The notes below the pieces were generated by a model. The model was not told the DNA's origin, did not search any database, and was given only the letters and a program-made list of their open reading frames with translations. A stretch of DNA of 64,000 nt from Euonymus europaeus. Its lineage: Eukaryota; Streptophyta; Magnoliopsida; Celastrales; Celastraceae. Shown piece by piece: positions 51,701-63,807 of the stretch. Location of the stretch: NCBI GenBank assembly GCA_963580455.1, contig OY756972.1, forward strand, positions 759,001 through 823,000, read 5' to 3'. The position numbers and the translations under genes are program-made. Position 1 is the stretch's first letter. Each line of letters opens with the position of its first letter.

Positions 51701-54468
51701 TTTAGCCGCGAAATGTGGTTTCTTTACGTAAACGGTTTTATGAATATCCATTGACTCCGAGTTCTGAATTCGGTGATTTTTAGCTTGATTTCACACTACT
51801 TTTCGAGCTCTACAATCCTGTGTTTTCGGATTTTGATTTCAGAAGTCGTGGCTAGTCGGTCTCGTTTCACCTAGTTAGCCGCGAAATGTGGTTTCTTTAC
51901 GTAAACGGTTTTATGAATATCCGTTGACTCCGAGTTCTGAATTCGGTGATTTTTAGCTTGATTTCACACTACTTTTCGAGCTCTACGATCCTGGCGTTTC
52001 GGATTTTGATTTCAGAAATCGTGGCTAGTAGGTCTCGTTTCACCTAGTTAGCCGCGAAATGTGGTTTCTTTACGTAAACGGTTTTATGAATATCCGTTGA
52101 CTCCGAGTTCTGAATTCGGTGATTTTTAGCATGATTTCACACTACTTTTCGAGCTCTACAATCCTGTGTTTTCGGATTTTGATTTCAGAACTCGTGGCTA
52201 GTTGGTCTCGTTTCACCTAGTTAGCCGCGAAATGTGGTTTCTTTACGTAAATGGTTTTATGAATATCCTTTGACTACGAGTTCTGAATTCGGTGATTTTT
52301 AGCTTGATTTCACACTACTTTTCGAGCTCTACAATCCTGGAATTTCGGATTTGGATTTCAGAACTCGTGGCTAGTAGGTCTCGATTCACCTATTTAGCCG
52401 CGAAATGTGGTTTCTTTACGTAAACGGTTTTATGAATATCTGCTGACTCCGAGTTCTGAATTCGGTGATTTTTAGCTTGATTTCACACTTCTTTTCGAGC
52501 TCTACAATCCTGTTGTTTCGGATTTTGATTTCAGAACTCGTGGCTAGTTGGTCTCGTTTCACCTAGTTAGCCGCTAAATGTGGTTTCTTTACGTAAACAG
52601 TTTTATTTATATCCGTTGACTCCGAGTTCTAAATTCGGTGATTTTTAGCTTGATTTCACACTACTTTTCGAGCTCTACAATCCTGGAGTTTCGGATTTTC
52701 ATTTCAGAACTCATGGCTAGTAGGTCTCGTTTCACCTAGTTAGCCGCGAAATGTGGTTTCTTTACGTAAACGGTTTTATGAATATCCCTTGACTCCGAGT
52801 TCTAAATTCGGTGATTTTTAGCTTGATTTCACACTACTTTTCGAGCTCTACAATCCTGGGGTTTCGGATTTTGATTTCAGAACTCATGGCTAGTAGGTCT
52901 CGTTTCACCTAGTTAGCCGCGAAATGTGGTTTCTTTACGTAAACGGTTTTATGAATATCCCTTGACTCCGAGTTCTGAATTCGGTGATTTTTAGCTTGAT
53001 TTCACACTACTTTTCGAGCTCTACGATCCTGGTGTTTCGGATTTTGATTTCAGAACTTGTGGCTAGTTGGTCTCGTTTCACCTAGTTAGCCGCGAAATGT
53101 GGTTTCTTTACGTAAACGGTTTTATGAATATCGTTGACTCCGAGTTCTGAATTCGGTGATTTTTTGCTTGATTACACACTACTTTTCGAGCTCTACAATC
53201 CTAGCGTTTCGGATTTTGATTTCAGAACTCGTGGCTAGTAGGTCTCGTTTCACCTAGTTAGCCGCGAAATGTGGTTTCTTTACTTAAACGGTTTTATTAA
53301 TATCCGTTGACACCGAGTTCTGAATTCGGTGATTTTAAGCTTGATTTCACACTACTTTTTGAGCTCTACAATCCTGGGTTTTCGGATTTTGATTTCAGAA
53401 CTCGTGGCTAGTTGGTCTCGTTTCACCAAGTTAGCCGCGAAATGTGGTTTCTTTACGTAAACGGTTTTATGAATATCCGTTGACTCCGAGTTCTGAATTC
53501 GGTGATCTTTAGCTTGATTTCACACTACTTTTCGAGCTCTACAATCCTGGCATTTCGGATTTTGATTTTAGAACTCGTGGCTAGTTGGTCTCGATTCACC
53601 TATTTAGCCGCGAAATGTGGTTTCTTTACGTAAACGGTTTTATGAATATCTGTTGACTCCGAGTTCTGAATTCGGTGATTTTTATCTTGATTTCACACTA
53701 CTTTTCGAGCTCTACAATCCTGTTGTTTCGGATTTTGATTTCAGAACTCGTGGCTAGTTGGTCTCGTTTCAACTATTTAGCCGCGAAATGTGGTTTATTT
53801 ACGTAAACGGTTTTATGAATATCCGTTGACTCCGAGTTCTGAATTCGGTGATTTTTAGCATGATTTCACACTACTTTTCGAGCTCTACAATCCTGTGTTT
53901 TCGGATTTTGATTTCAGAACTCGTGGCTAGTTGGTCTCGTTTCACCTAGTTAGCCGCGAAATGTGGTTTCTTTACGTAAACGGTTTTATGAATATCCGTT
54001 TACTCCGAGTTCTGAATTCGGTGATCTTTAGCTTGATTTCACACTACTTTTCGAGCTCTACAATCCTGGCATTTCGGATTTGGATTTTAGAACTCGTGGC
54101 TAGTAGGTCTCGATTCACCTATTTAGCCGCGAAATGTGGTTTCTTTACGTAAACGGTTTTATGAATATCTGTTGACTCCGAGTTCTGAATTCGGTGATTT
54201 TTAGCTTGATTTCACACTACTTTTCGAGCTCTACAATCCTGGAATTTCGGATTTGGATTTCAGAACTCGTGGCTAGTAGGTCTCGATTCACCTATTTAGC
54301 CGTGAAATGTGGTTTCTTTACGTAAACGGTTTTATGAATATCCGTTGACTCCGAGTTCTGAAATCGGTGATTTTTAGCATGATTTCACACTACTTTTCGA
54401 GCTCTACAATCCTGTGTTTTCGGATTTTGATTTCAGAACTCGTGGCTAGTTGGTCTCGTTTCACCTAG

Positions 54469-57400
54469 TTAGCCGCGAAATGTGGTTTCTTTACGTAAAC
54501 GGTTTTATGAATATCCGTTTACTCCGAGTTCTGAATTCGGTGATTTTTAGCTTGATTTCACACTACTTTTCGAGCTCTACAATCCTGTTTTTTCGGATTT
54601 TGATTTCAGAAGTCGTGGCTAGTCGGTCTCGTTTCACCTAGTTAGCCCCGAAATGTGGTTTCTTTACGTAAATGGTTTTATGAATATCCTTTGACTCCGA
54701 GTTCTGAATTCGGTGATTTTTAGCTTGATTTCACACTACTTTTCGAGCTCTACAATCCTGGAATTTCGGATTTGGATTTCAGAACTCGTGGCTAGTAGGT
54801 CTCGATTCACCTATTTAGCCGCGAAATGTGGTTTCTTTACGTAAACGGTTTTACGAATATCTGCTGACTCCGAGTTCTGAATTCGGTGATTTTTAGCTTG
54901 ATTTCACACTACTTTTCGAGCTCTACAATCCTGTTGTTTCGGATTTTGATTTCAGAACTCGTGGCTAGTTGGTCTCGTTTCACCTAGTTAGCCGCTAAAT
55001 GTGGTTTCTTTACGTAAACAGTTTTATTTATATCCGTTGACTCCGAGTTCTAAATTCGGTGATTTTTAGCTTGATTTCACACTACTTTTCGAGCTCTACA
55101 ATCCTGGCGTTTCGGATTTTGATTTCAGAACTCATGGCTAGTAGGTCTCGTTTCACCTAGTTAGCCGCGAAATGTGGTTTCTTTACGTAAACGGTTTTAT
55201 GAATATCCCTTGACTCCGAGTTCTAAATTCGGTGATTTTTAGCTTGATTTCACACTACTTTTCGAGCTCTACGATCCTGGCGTTTCGGATTTTGATTTCA
55301 GAACTTGTGGCTAGTCGGTCTCGTTTCACCTAGTTAGCCGCGAAATGTGGTTTCTTTACGTAAACGGTTTTGTGAATATCCGTTGACTCCGAGTTCTGAA
55401 TTCGGTGATTTTTTGCTTGATTACACACTACTTTTCAAGCTCTACAATCCTAGAGTTTCGGATTTTGATTTCAAAACTCGTGGCTAGTAGGTCTCGTTTC
55501 ACCTAGTTAGCCGCGAAATGCGGTTTCTTTACGTAAACGGTTTTATGAATATCATTTGACTCCGAGTTCTGAATTCGGTGATTTTTAGATTGATTTCACA
55601 CTACTTTTCGAGCTCTACAATCCTGGCATTTCGGATTTTGATTTTAAAAATCGTGGCTAGTAGGTCTCGATTCACCTATTTAGCCGCGAAATGTGGTTTC
55701 TTTACGTAAACGGTTTTATGAATATCTGTTGACTCCGAGTTCTGAATTCGGTGATTTTTAGCTTGATTTCACACTACTTTTCGAGCTCTACAATCCTGTT
55801 GTTTCGTATTTTGATTTCAGAACTCGTGGCTAGTTGGTCTCGTTTCACCTAGTTAGCCGCGAAATGTGGTTTCTTTACGTAAACGGTTTTATGAATATCC
55901 GTTTACTCCGAGTTCTAAATTAGGTGATTTTTAGCTTGATTTCACACTACTTTTCGAGCTCTACAATCCTGGCGTTTCGGATTTTGATTTCAGAACTCGT
56001 GGCTAGTAGGTCTTGTTTCACCTAGTTAGCCGCGAAATGTGGTTTCTTTACGTAAACGGTTTTATGAATATCCCTTGACTCCGAGTTCTGCATTCGGTGA
56101 TTTTTAGCTTGATTTCACACGAATTTTCGAGCTCTACGATCCTGGCATTTCGGATTTTGATTTCAGAACTCGTGGCTAGTTGGTCTCGTTTCACCTAGTT
56201 AGCTGCGAAATGTGGTTTCTTTACGTAAACAGTTTTATGAATATCCGTTGACTCCGAGTTCTGAATTCGGTGATTTTTAGCTTGATTTCACACTACTTTT
56301 CGAGCTCTACAATCCTGGCATTTCGGATTTTGATTTCAGAACTCGTGGCTATTAGGTCTCGTTTCACCTAGTTAGCCGCGAAATGTGGTTTCTTTACGTA
56401 AACGGTTTTATGAATATCCCTTGACTCCGAGTTCTGAATTCGGTGATTTTTAGCTCGATTTCACACTACTTTTCGAGCTCTACGATCCTGGCGTTTCGGA
56501 TTTTGATTTCAGAACTCGTGGCTAGTTGGTCTCGTTTCACCTATTTGTCCGCGAAATGTGGTTTCTTTACGTAAACGGTTTTATGAATATCCGTTGACTC
56601 CGAGTTCTAAATTCGGTGATTTTTAGCTTGATTTCACACTACTTTTCGAGCTCTACGATCCTGGCATTTCGGATTTTGATTTCAGAAATCGTGGCTAGTA
56701 GGTCTCGTTTCACCTAGTTAGCCGCGAAATGTGGTTTCTTTACGTAAACGGTTTTATGAATATCCGTTGACTCCGAGTTCTGAATTCGGTGATTTTTAGC
56801 ATGATTTCACACTACTTTTCGAGCTCTACAATCCTGTGTTTTCGGATTTTGATTTCAGAACTCGTGGCTAGTTGGTCTCGTTTCACCTAGTTAGCCGCGA
56901 AATGTGGTTTCTGTACGAAAACGGTTTTATGAATATCCGTTTACTCCGAGTTCTGAATTCGGTGATTTTTAGCTTGATTTCACACTACTTTTCGAGCTCT
57001 ACAATCCTGTTTTTTCGGATTTTGATTTCAGAAGTCGTGGCTAGTCGGTCTCGTTTCACCTAGTTAGCCCCGAAATGTGGTTTCTTTACGTAAATGGTTT
57101 TATGAATATCCTTTGACTCCGAGTTCTGAATTCGGTGATTTTTAGCTTGATTTCACACTACTTTTCGAGCTCTACAATCCTGGAATTTCGGATTTGGATT
57201 TCAGAACTCGTGGCTAGTAGGTCTCGATTCACCTATTTAGCCGCGAAATGTGGTTTCTTTACGTAAACGGTTTTACGAATATCTGCTGACTCCGAGTTCT
57301 GAATTCGGTGATTTTTAGCTTGATTTCACACTACTTTTCGAGCTCTACAATCCTGTTTGTTTCGAATTTTGATTTCAGAACTCGTGGCTAGTTGGTCTCG

Positions 57401-59313
57401 TTTCACCTAGTTAGCCGCTAAATGTGGTTTCTTTACGTAAACAGTTTTATTTATATCCGTTGACTCCGAGTTCTAAATTCGGTGATTTTTAGCTTGATTT
57501 CACACTACTTTTCGAGCTCTACAATCCTGGCGTTTCGGATTTTGATTTCAGAACTCATGGCTAGTAGGTCTCGTTTCACCTAGTTAGCCGCGAAATGTGG
57601 TTTCTTTACGTAAACGGTTTTATGAATATCCCTTGACTCCGAGTTCTAAATTCGGTGATTTTTAGCTTGATTTCACACTACTTTTCGAGCTCTACGATCC
57701 TGGCGTTTCGGATTTTGATTTCAGAACTTGTGGCTAGTCGGTCTCGTTTCACCTAGTTAGCCGCGAAATGTGGTTTCTTTACGTAAACGGTTTTGTGAAT
57801 ATCCGTTGACTCCGAGTTCTGAATTCGGTGATTTTTTGCTTGATTACACACTACTTTTCAAGCTCTACAATCCTAGAGTTTCGGATTTTGATTTCAAAAC
57901 TCGTGGCTAGTAGGTCTCGTTTCACCTAGTTAGCCGCGAAATGCGGTTTCTTTACGTAAACGGTTTTATGAATATCATTTGACTCCGAGTTCTGAATTCG
58001 GTGATTTTTAGATTGATTTCACACTACTTTTCGAGCTCTACAATCCTGGCATTTCGGATTTTGATTTTAAAAATCGTGGCTAGTAGGTCTCGATTCACCT
58101 ATTTAGCCGCGAAATGTGGTTTCTTTACGTAAACGGTTTTATGAATATCTGTTGACTCCGAGTTCTGAATTCGGTGATTTTTAGCTTGATTTCACACTAC
58201 TTTTCGAGCTCTACAATCCTGTTGTTTCGTATTTTGATTTCAGAACTCGTGGCTAGTTGGTCTCGTTTCACCTAGTTAGCCGCGAAATGTGGTTTCTTTA
58301 CGTAAACGGTTTTATGAATATCCGTTTACTCCGAGTTCTAAATTCGGTGATTTTTAGCTTGATTTCACACTACTTTTCGAGCTCTACAATCCTGGCGTTT
58401 CGGATTTTGATTTCAGAACTCGTGGCTAGTAGGTCTTGTTTCACCTAGTTAGCCGCGAAATGTGGTTTCTTTACGTAAACGGTTTTATGAATATCCCTTG
58501 ACTCCGAGTTCTGCATTCGGTGATTTTTAGCTTGATTTCACACGAATTTTCGAGCTCTACGATCCTGGCATTTCGGATTTTGATTTCAGAACTCGTGGCT
58601 AGTTGGTCTCGTTTCACCTAGTTAGCTGCGAAATGTGGTTTCTTTACGTAAACAGTTTTATGAATATCCGTTGACTCCGAGTTCTGAATTCGGTGATTTT
58701 TAGCTTGATTTCACACTACTTTTCGAGCTCTACAATCCTGGCATTTCGGATTTTGATTTCAGAACTCGTGGCTATTAGGTCTCGTTTCACCTAGTTAGCC
58801 GCGAAATGTGGTTTCTTTACGTAAACGGTTTTATGAATATCCCTTGACTCCGAGTTCTGAATTCGGTGATTTTTAGCTCGATTTCACACTACTTTTCGAG
58901 CTCTACGATCCTGGCGTTTCGGATTTTGATTTCAGAACTCGTGGCTAGTTGGTCTCGTTTCACCTATTTGTCCGCGAAATGTGGTTTCTTTACGTAAACG
59001 GTTTTATGAATATCCGTTGACTCCGAGTTCTAAATTCGGTGATTTTTAGCTTGATTTCACACTACTTTTCGAGCTCTACGATCCTGGCATTTCGGATTTT
59101 GATTTCAGAAATCGTGGCTAGTAGGTCTCGTTTCACCTAGTTAGCCGCGAAATGTGGTTTCTTTACGTAAACGGTTTTATGAATATCCGTTGACTCCGAG
59201 TTCTGAATTCGGTGATTTTTAGCATGATTTCACACTACTTTTCGAGCTCTACAATCCTGTGTTTTCGGATTTTGATTTCAGAACTCGTGGCTAGTTGGTC
59301 TCGTTTCACCTAG
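54469..59313 (+). repeat. 14-mer higher-order repeat, two tandem copies (2,422 and 2,423 bp)
   Basis: Copy 1 is 54,469-56,890 and copy 2 is 56,891-59,313. Shared rare marks at this spacing are TTAGCCCCG (54,642 and 57,064), TTTTACGAATATCTGC, CCGCTAAATG, AACTCATGGC, AAATGCGG, ATATCATTTGAC, TTTTAAAAATCG, CACACGAATTTTCG, TTAGCTGCG, GGCTATTAGG and CTATTTGTCCGCG (56,541 and 58,964). Copy 2 has one extra T in CCTGTTTGTTTCG near 57,356. It also reads CTGTACGAAAACGG near 56,911 where copy 1 has the usual CTTTACGTAAACGG. A third start at 59,314 diverges within its first unit. Confidence 0.93.
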
Positions 59314-62081
59314 TTAGCCGCGAAATGTGGTTTCTGTACGAAAACGGTTTTATGAATATCCGTTGACTCCGAGTTCTGAATTAGGTGATTTTTAGCTTGA
59401 TTTTACACTACTTTTCGAGCTCTACGATCCTGTCATTTCGGATTTTGATTTCAGAACTTGTGGCTAGTTGGTCTCGTTTCACCTAGTTAGCCGCGAAATG
59501 TGGTTTCTTTACGTAAATGGTTTTATGAATATCCTTTGACTCCGAGTTCTGAATTCGGTGATTTTTAGCTTGATTTCACACTACTTTTCGAGCTCTACAA
59601 TCCTGGATTTCCGGATTTGGATTTCAGAACTCGTGTCTAGTAGGTCTCGATTCACCTATTTAGCCGCGAAATGTGGTTTCTTTACGTAAACGGTTTTATG
59701 AATATCTGTTGACTCCGAGTTCTGAATTCGGTGATTTTTAGCTTGATTTCACACTACTTTTCGAGCTCTACAATCCTGTTGTTTCGGATTTTGATTTCAG
59801 AATTCGTGGCTAGTTGGTCTCGTTTCACCTAGTTAGCCGCGAAATGTGGTTTCTTTACGTAAACAGTTTTATTTATATCCGTTGACTCCGAGTTCTAAAT
59901 TCGGTGATTTTTAGCTTGATTTCACACTACTTTTCGAGCTATACAATCCTGGCGTTTCGGATTTTGATTTCAGAACTCGTGGCTAGTAGGTCTCGTTTCA
60001 CCTATTTAGCCGCGAAATGTGGTTTCTTTACGTAAACGGTTTTATGAATATCCCTTGACTCCGAGTTCTAAATTCGGTGATTTTTAGCTTGATTTCACAC
60101 TACTTTTCGAGCTCTACGATCCTGGCGTTTCGGATTTTGATTTCAGAACTTGTGGCTAGTTGGTCTCGTTTCACCTAGTTAGCCGCGAAATGTGGTTTCT
60201 TTACGTAAACGGTTTTATGAATATCCGTTTACTCCGAGTTCTAAATTCGGTGATTTTTAGCTTGATTTCACACTACTTTTCGAGCTCTACAATCCTGGCG
60301 TTTCGGATTTTGATTTCAGAACTCGTGGCTAGTAGGTCTTGTTTCACCTAGTTAGCCGCGAAATGTGGTTTCTTTACGTAAACGGTTTTATGAATATCCC
60401 TTGACTCCGAGTTCTGCATTCGGTGATTTTTAGCTTGATTTCACACGAATTTTCGAGCTCTACGATCCTGGCATTTCGGATTTTGATTTCAGAACTCGTG
60501 GCTAGTTGGTCTCGTTTCACCTAGTTAGCTGCGAAATGTGGTTTCTTTACGTAAACAGTTTTATGAATATCCGTTGACTCCGAGTTCTGAATTCGGTGAT
60601 TTTTAGCTTGATTTCACACTACTTTTCGAGCTCTACAATCCTGGCATTTCGGATTTTGATTTCAGAACTCGTGGCTATTAGGTCTCGTTTCACCTAGTTA
60701 GCCGCGAAATGTGGTTTCTTTACGTAAACGGTTTTATGAATATCCCTTGACTCCGAGTTCTGAATTCGGTGATTTTTAGCTCGATTTCACACTACTTTTC
60801 GAGCTCTACGATCCTGGCGTTTCGGATTTTGATTTCAGAACTCGTGGCTAGTTGGTCTCGTTTCACCTATTTGTCCGCGAAATGTGGTTTCTTTACGTAA
60901 ACGGTTTTATGAATATCCGTTGACTCCGAGTTCTAAATTCGGTGATTTTTAGCTTGATTTCACACTACTTTTCGAGCTCTACGATCCTGGCATTTCGGAT
61001 TTTGATTTCAGAAATCGTGGCTAGTAGGTCTCGTTTCACCTAGTTAGCCGCGAAATGTGGTTTCTTTACGTAAACGGTTTTATGAATATCCGTTGACTCC
61101 GAGTTCTGAATTCGGTGATTTTTAGCATGATTTCACACTACTTTTCGAGCTCTACAATCCTGTGTTTTCGGATTTTGATTTCAGAACTCGTGGCTAGTTG
61201 GTCTCGTTTCACCTAGTTAGCCGCGAAATGTGGTTTCTGTACGAAAACGGTTTTATGAATATCCGTTGACTCCGAGTTCTGAATTAGGTGATTTTTAGCT
61301 TGATTTTACACTACTTTTCGAGCTCTACGATCCTGTCATTTCGGATTTTGATTTCAGAACTTGTGGCTAGTTGGTCTCGTTTCACCTAGTTAGCCGCGAA
61401 ATGTGGTTTCTTTACGTAAATGGTTTTATGAATATCCTTTGACTCCGAGTTCTGAATTCGGTGATTTTTAGCTTGATTTCACACTACTTTTCGAGCTCTA
61501 CAATCCTGGATTTCCGGATTTGGATTTCAGAACTCGTGTCTAGTAGGTCTCGATTCACCTATTTAGCCGCGAAATGTGGTTTCTTTACGTAAACGGTTTT
61601 ATGAATATCTGTTGACTCCGAGTTCTGAATTCGGTGATTTTTAGCTTGATTTCACACTACTTTTCGAGCTCTACAATCCTGTTGTTTCGGATTTTGATTT
61701 CAGAACTCGTGGCTAGTTGGTCTCGTTTCACCTAGTTAGCCGCGAAATGTGGTTTCTTTACGTAAACAGTTTTATTTATATCCGTTGACTCCGAGTTCTA
61801 AATTCGGTGATTTTTAGCTTGATTTCACACTACTTTTCGAGCTATACAATCCTGGCGTTTCGGATTTTGATTTCAGAACTCGTGGCTAGTAGGTCTCGTT
61901 TCACCTATTTAGCCGCGAAATGTGGTTTCTTTACGTAAACGGTTTTATGAATATCCCTTGACTCCGAGTTCTAAATTCGGTGATTTTTAGCTTGATTTCA
62001 CACTACTTTTCGAGCTCTACGATCCTGGCGTTTCGGATTTTGATTTCAGAACTTGTGGCTAGTTGGTCTCGTTTCACCTAG
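58276..62081 (+). repeat. 11-mer higher-order repeat, two tandem copies (2 x 1,903 bp)
   Basis: Copy 1 is 58,276-60,178 and copy 2 is 60,179-62,081. Marks spaced 1,903 bp include CACACGAATTTTCG, TTAGCTGCG, CTATTTGTCCGCG (58,964 and 60,867), CTGTACGAAAACGG, GAATTAGGTG with GATTTTACAC, GGATTTCCGGATTTGG, CTCGTGTCTAG and GAGCTATACAATCC. I noticed very few differences, for example CAGAATTCG near 59,800 against CAGAACTCG near 61,703. Copy 1 overlaps the second copy of the 14-mer HOR, so the run starting at 58,276 exists three times (also 55,853 and 60,179). Confidence 0.93.
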
Positions 62082-62425
62082 TTAGCCGCGAAATGTGGTT
62101 TCTTTACGTAAACGGTTTTATGAATATCCGTTGACTCCGAGTTCTGAATTCGGTGATTTTTAGCTTGATTTCACACTACTTTCGAGCTCTACAATCCTGG
62201 AATTTTGGATTTTGATTTCAGAACTCGTGGCTAGTAGGTCTCGTTTCACCTAGTTAGCCGCGAAATGTGGTTTCTTTACGTAAACGGTTTTGTGAATATC
62301 GTTGACTCCGAGTTCTGAATTCGGTGATTTTTTGCTTGATTACACACTACTTTTCGAGCTCTACAATCCTAGCGTTTCGGATTTTGATTTCAGAACTCGT
62401 GGCTAGTCGATCTCGTTTCACCTAG

Positions 62426-63807
62426 TTAGCCGCGAAATGTGGTTTCTTTACGTAAACGGTTTTATGAATATCCGTTGACTCCGAGTTCTGAATTCGGCGA
62501 TTTTTAGCTTGATTTCACACTACTTTCGAGCTCTACAATCCTGGAATTTCGGATTTTGATTTCAGAACTCGTGGCTAGTAGGTCTCGTTTCACCTAGTTA
62601 GCCGCGAAATGTGGTTTCTTTACGTAAACGGTTTTGTGAATATCCGTTGACTCCGAGTTCTGAATTCGGTGATTTTTTGCTTGATTACACACTACTTTTC
62701 AAGCTCTACAATCCTAGAGTTTCGGATTTTGATTTCAAAACTCGTGGCTAGTAGGTCTCGTTTCACCTAGTTAGCCGCGAAATGCGGTTTCTTTACGTAA
62801 ACGGTTTTATGAATATCCTTTGACTCCGAGTTCTGAATTCGGTGATTTTTAGCTTGATTTCACACTACTTTTCGAGCTCTACAATCCTGGCATTTCGGAT
62901 TTTGATTTGAAAAATCGTGGCTAGTAGGTCTCGATTCACCTATTTAGCCGCGAAATGTGGTTTCTTTACGTAAACGGTTTTATGAATATCTGTTGACTCC
63001 GAGTTCTGAATTCGGTGATTTTTAGCTTGATTTCACACTACTTTTCGAGCTCTACAATCCTGTTGTTTCGGATTTTGATTTCAGAACTCGTGGCTAGTCG
63101 ATCTCGTTTCACCTAGTTAGCCGCGAAATGTGGTTTCTTTACGTAAACGGTTTTATGAATATCCGTTGACTCCGAGTTCTGAATTCGGCGATTTTTAGCT
63201 TGATTTCACACTACTTTCGAGCTCTACAATCCTGGAATTTCGGATTTTGATTTCAGAACTCGTGGCTAGTAGGTCTCGTTTCACCTAGTTAGCCGCGAAA
63301 TGTGGTTTCTTTACGTAAACAGTTTTGTGAATATCCGTTGACTCCGAGTTCTGAATTCGGTGATTTTTTGCTTGATTACACACTACTTTTCAAGCTCTAC
63401 AATCCTAGAGTTTCGGATTTTGATTTCAAAACTCGTGGCTAGTAGGTCTCGTTTCACCTAGTTAGCCGCGAAATGCGGTTTCTTTACGTAAACGGTTTTA
63501 TGAATATCCTTTGACTCCGAGTTCTGAATTCGGTGATTTTTAGCTTGATTTCACACTACTTTTCGAGCTCTACAATCCTGGCATTTCGGATTTTGATTTT
63601 AAAAATCGTGGCTAGTAGGTCTCGATTCACCTATTTAGCCGCGAAATGTGGTTTCTTTACGTAAACGGTTTTATGAATATCTGTTGACTCCGAGTTCTGA
63701 ATTCGGTGATTTTTAGCTTGATTTCACACTACTTTTCGAGCTCTACAATCCTGTTGTTTCGGATTTTGATTTCAGAACTCGTGGCTAGTTGGTCTCGTTT
63801 CACCTAG
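62426..63807 (+). repeat. 4-mer higher-order repeat, two tandem copies (2 x 691 bp)
   Basis: Copy 1 is 62,426-63,116 and copy 2 is 63,117-63,807. Each holds a unit with GAATTCGGCGATTT and CACTACTTTCGAGC (172 bp), a B unit with CTTTTCAAGC and CCTAGAGTTT, an AAATGCGG unit, and an ATATCTGTTGAC unit ending CCTGTTGTTTCGG. Both copies are preceded by CTAGTCGATCTCG. Differences noticed are ACGGTTTTGTG (62,630) against ACAGTTTTGTG (63,320), GATTTGAAAAATCG (62,906) against GATTTTAAAAATCG (63,596), and the ends CTAGTCGATC/CTAGTTGGTC. Confidence 0.92.

Noticed and set aside
38203..60351. Eight open frames of 63-73 codons, for example at 38,203-38,394, 49,608-49,829 and 60,160-60,351
   Set aside because: They start at TTG within the satellite unit and cover one monomer or little more. 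They exist only because one TGA codon is mutated. They lack a ribosome-binding or promoter context and are simply the satellite read in one frame.
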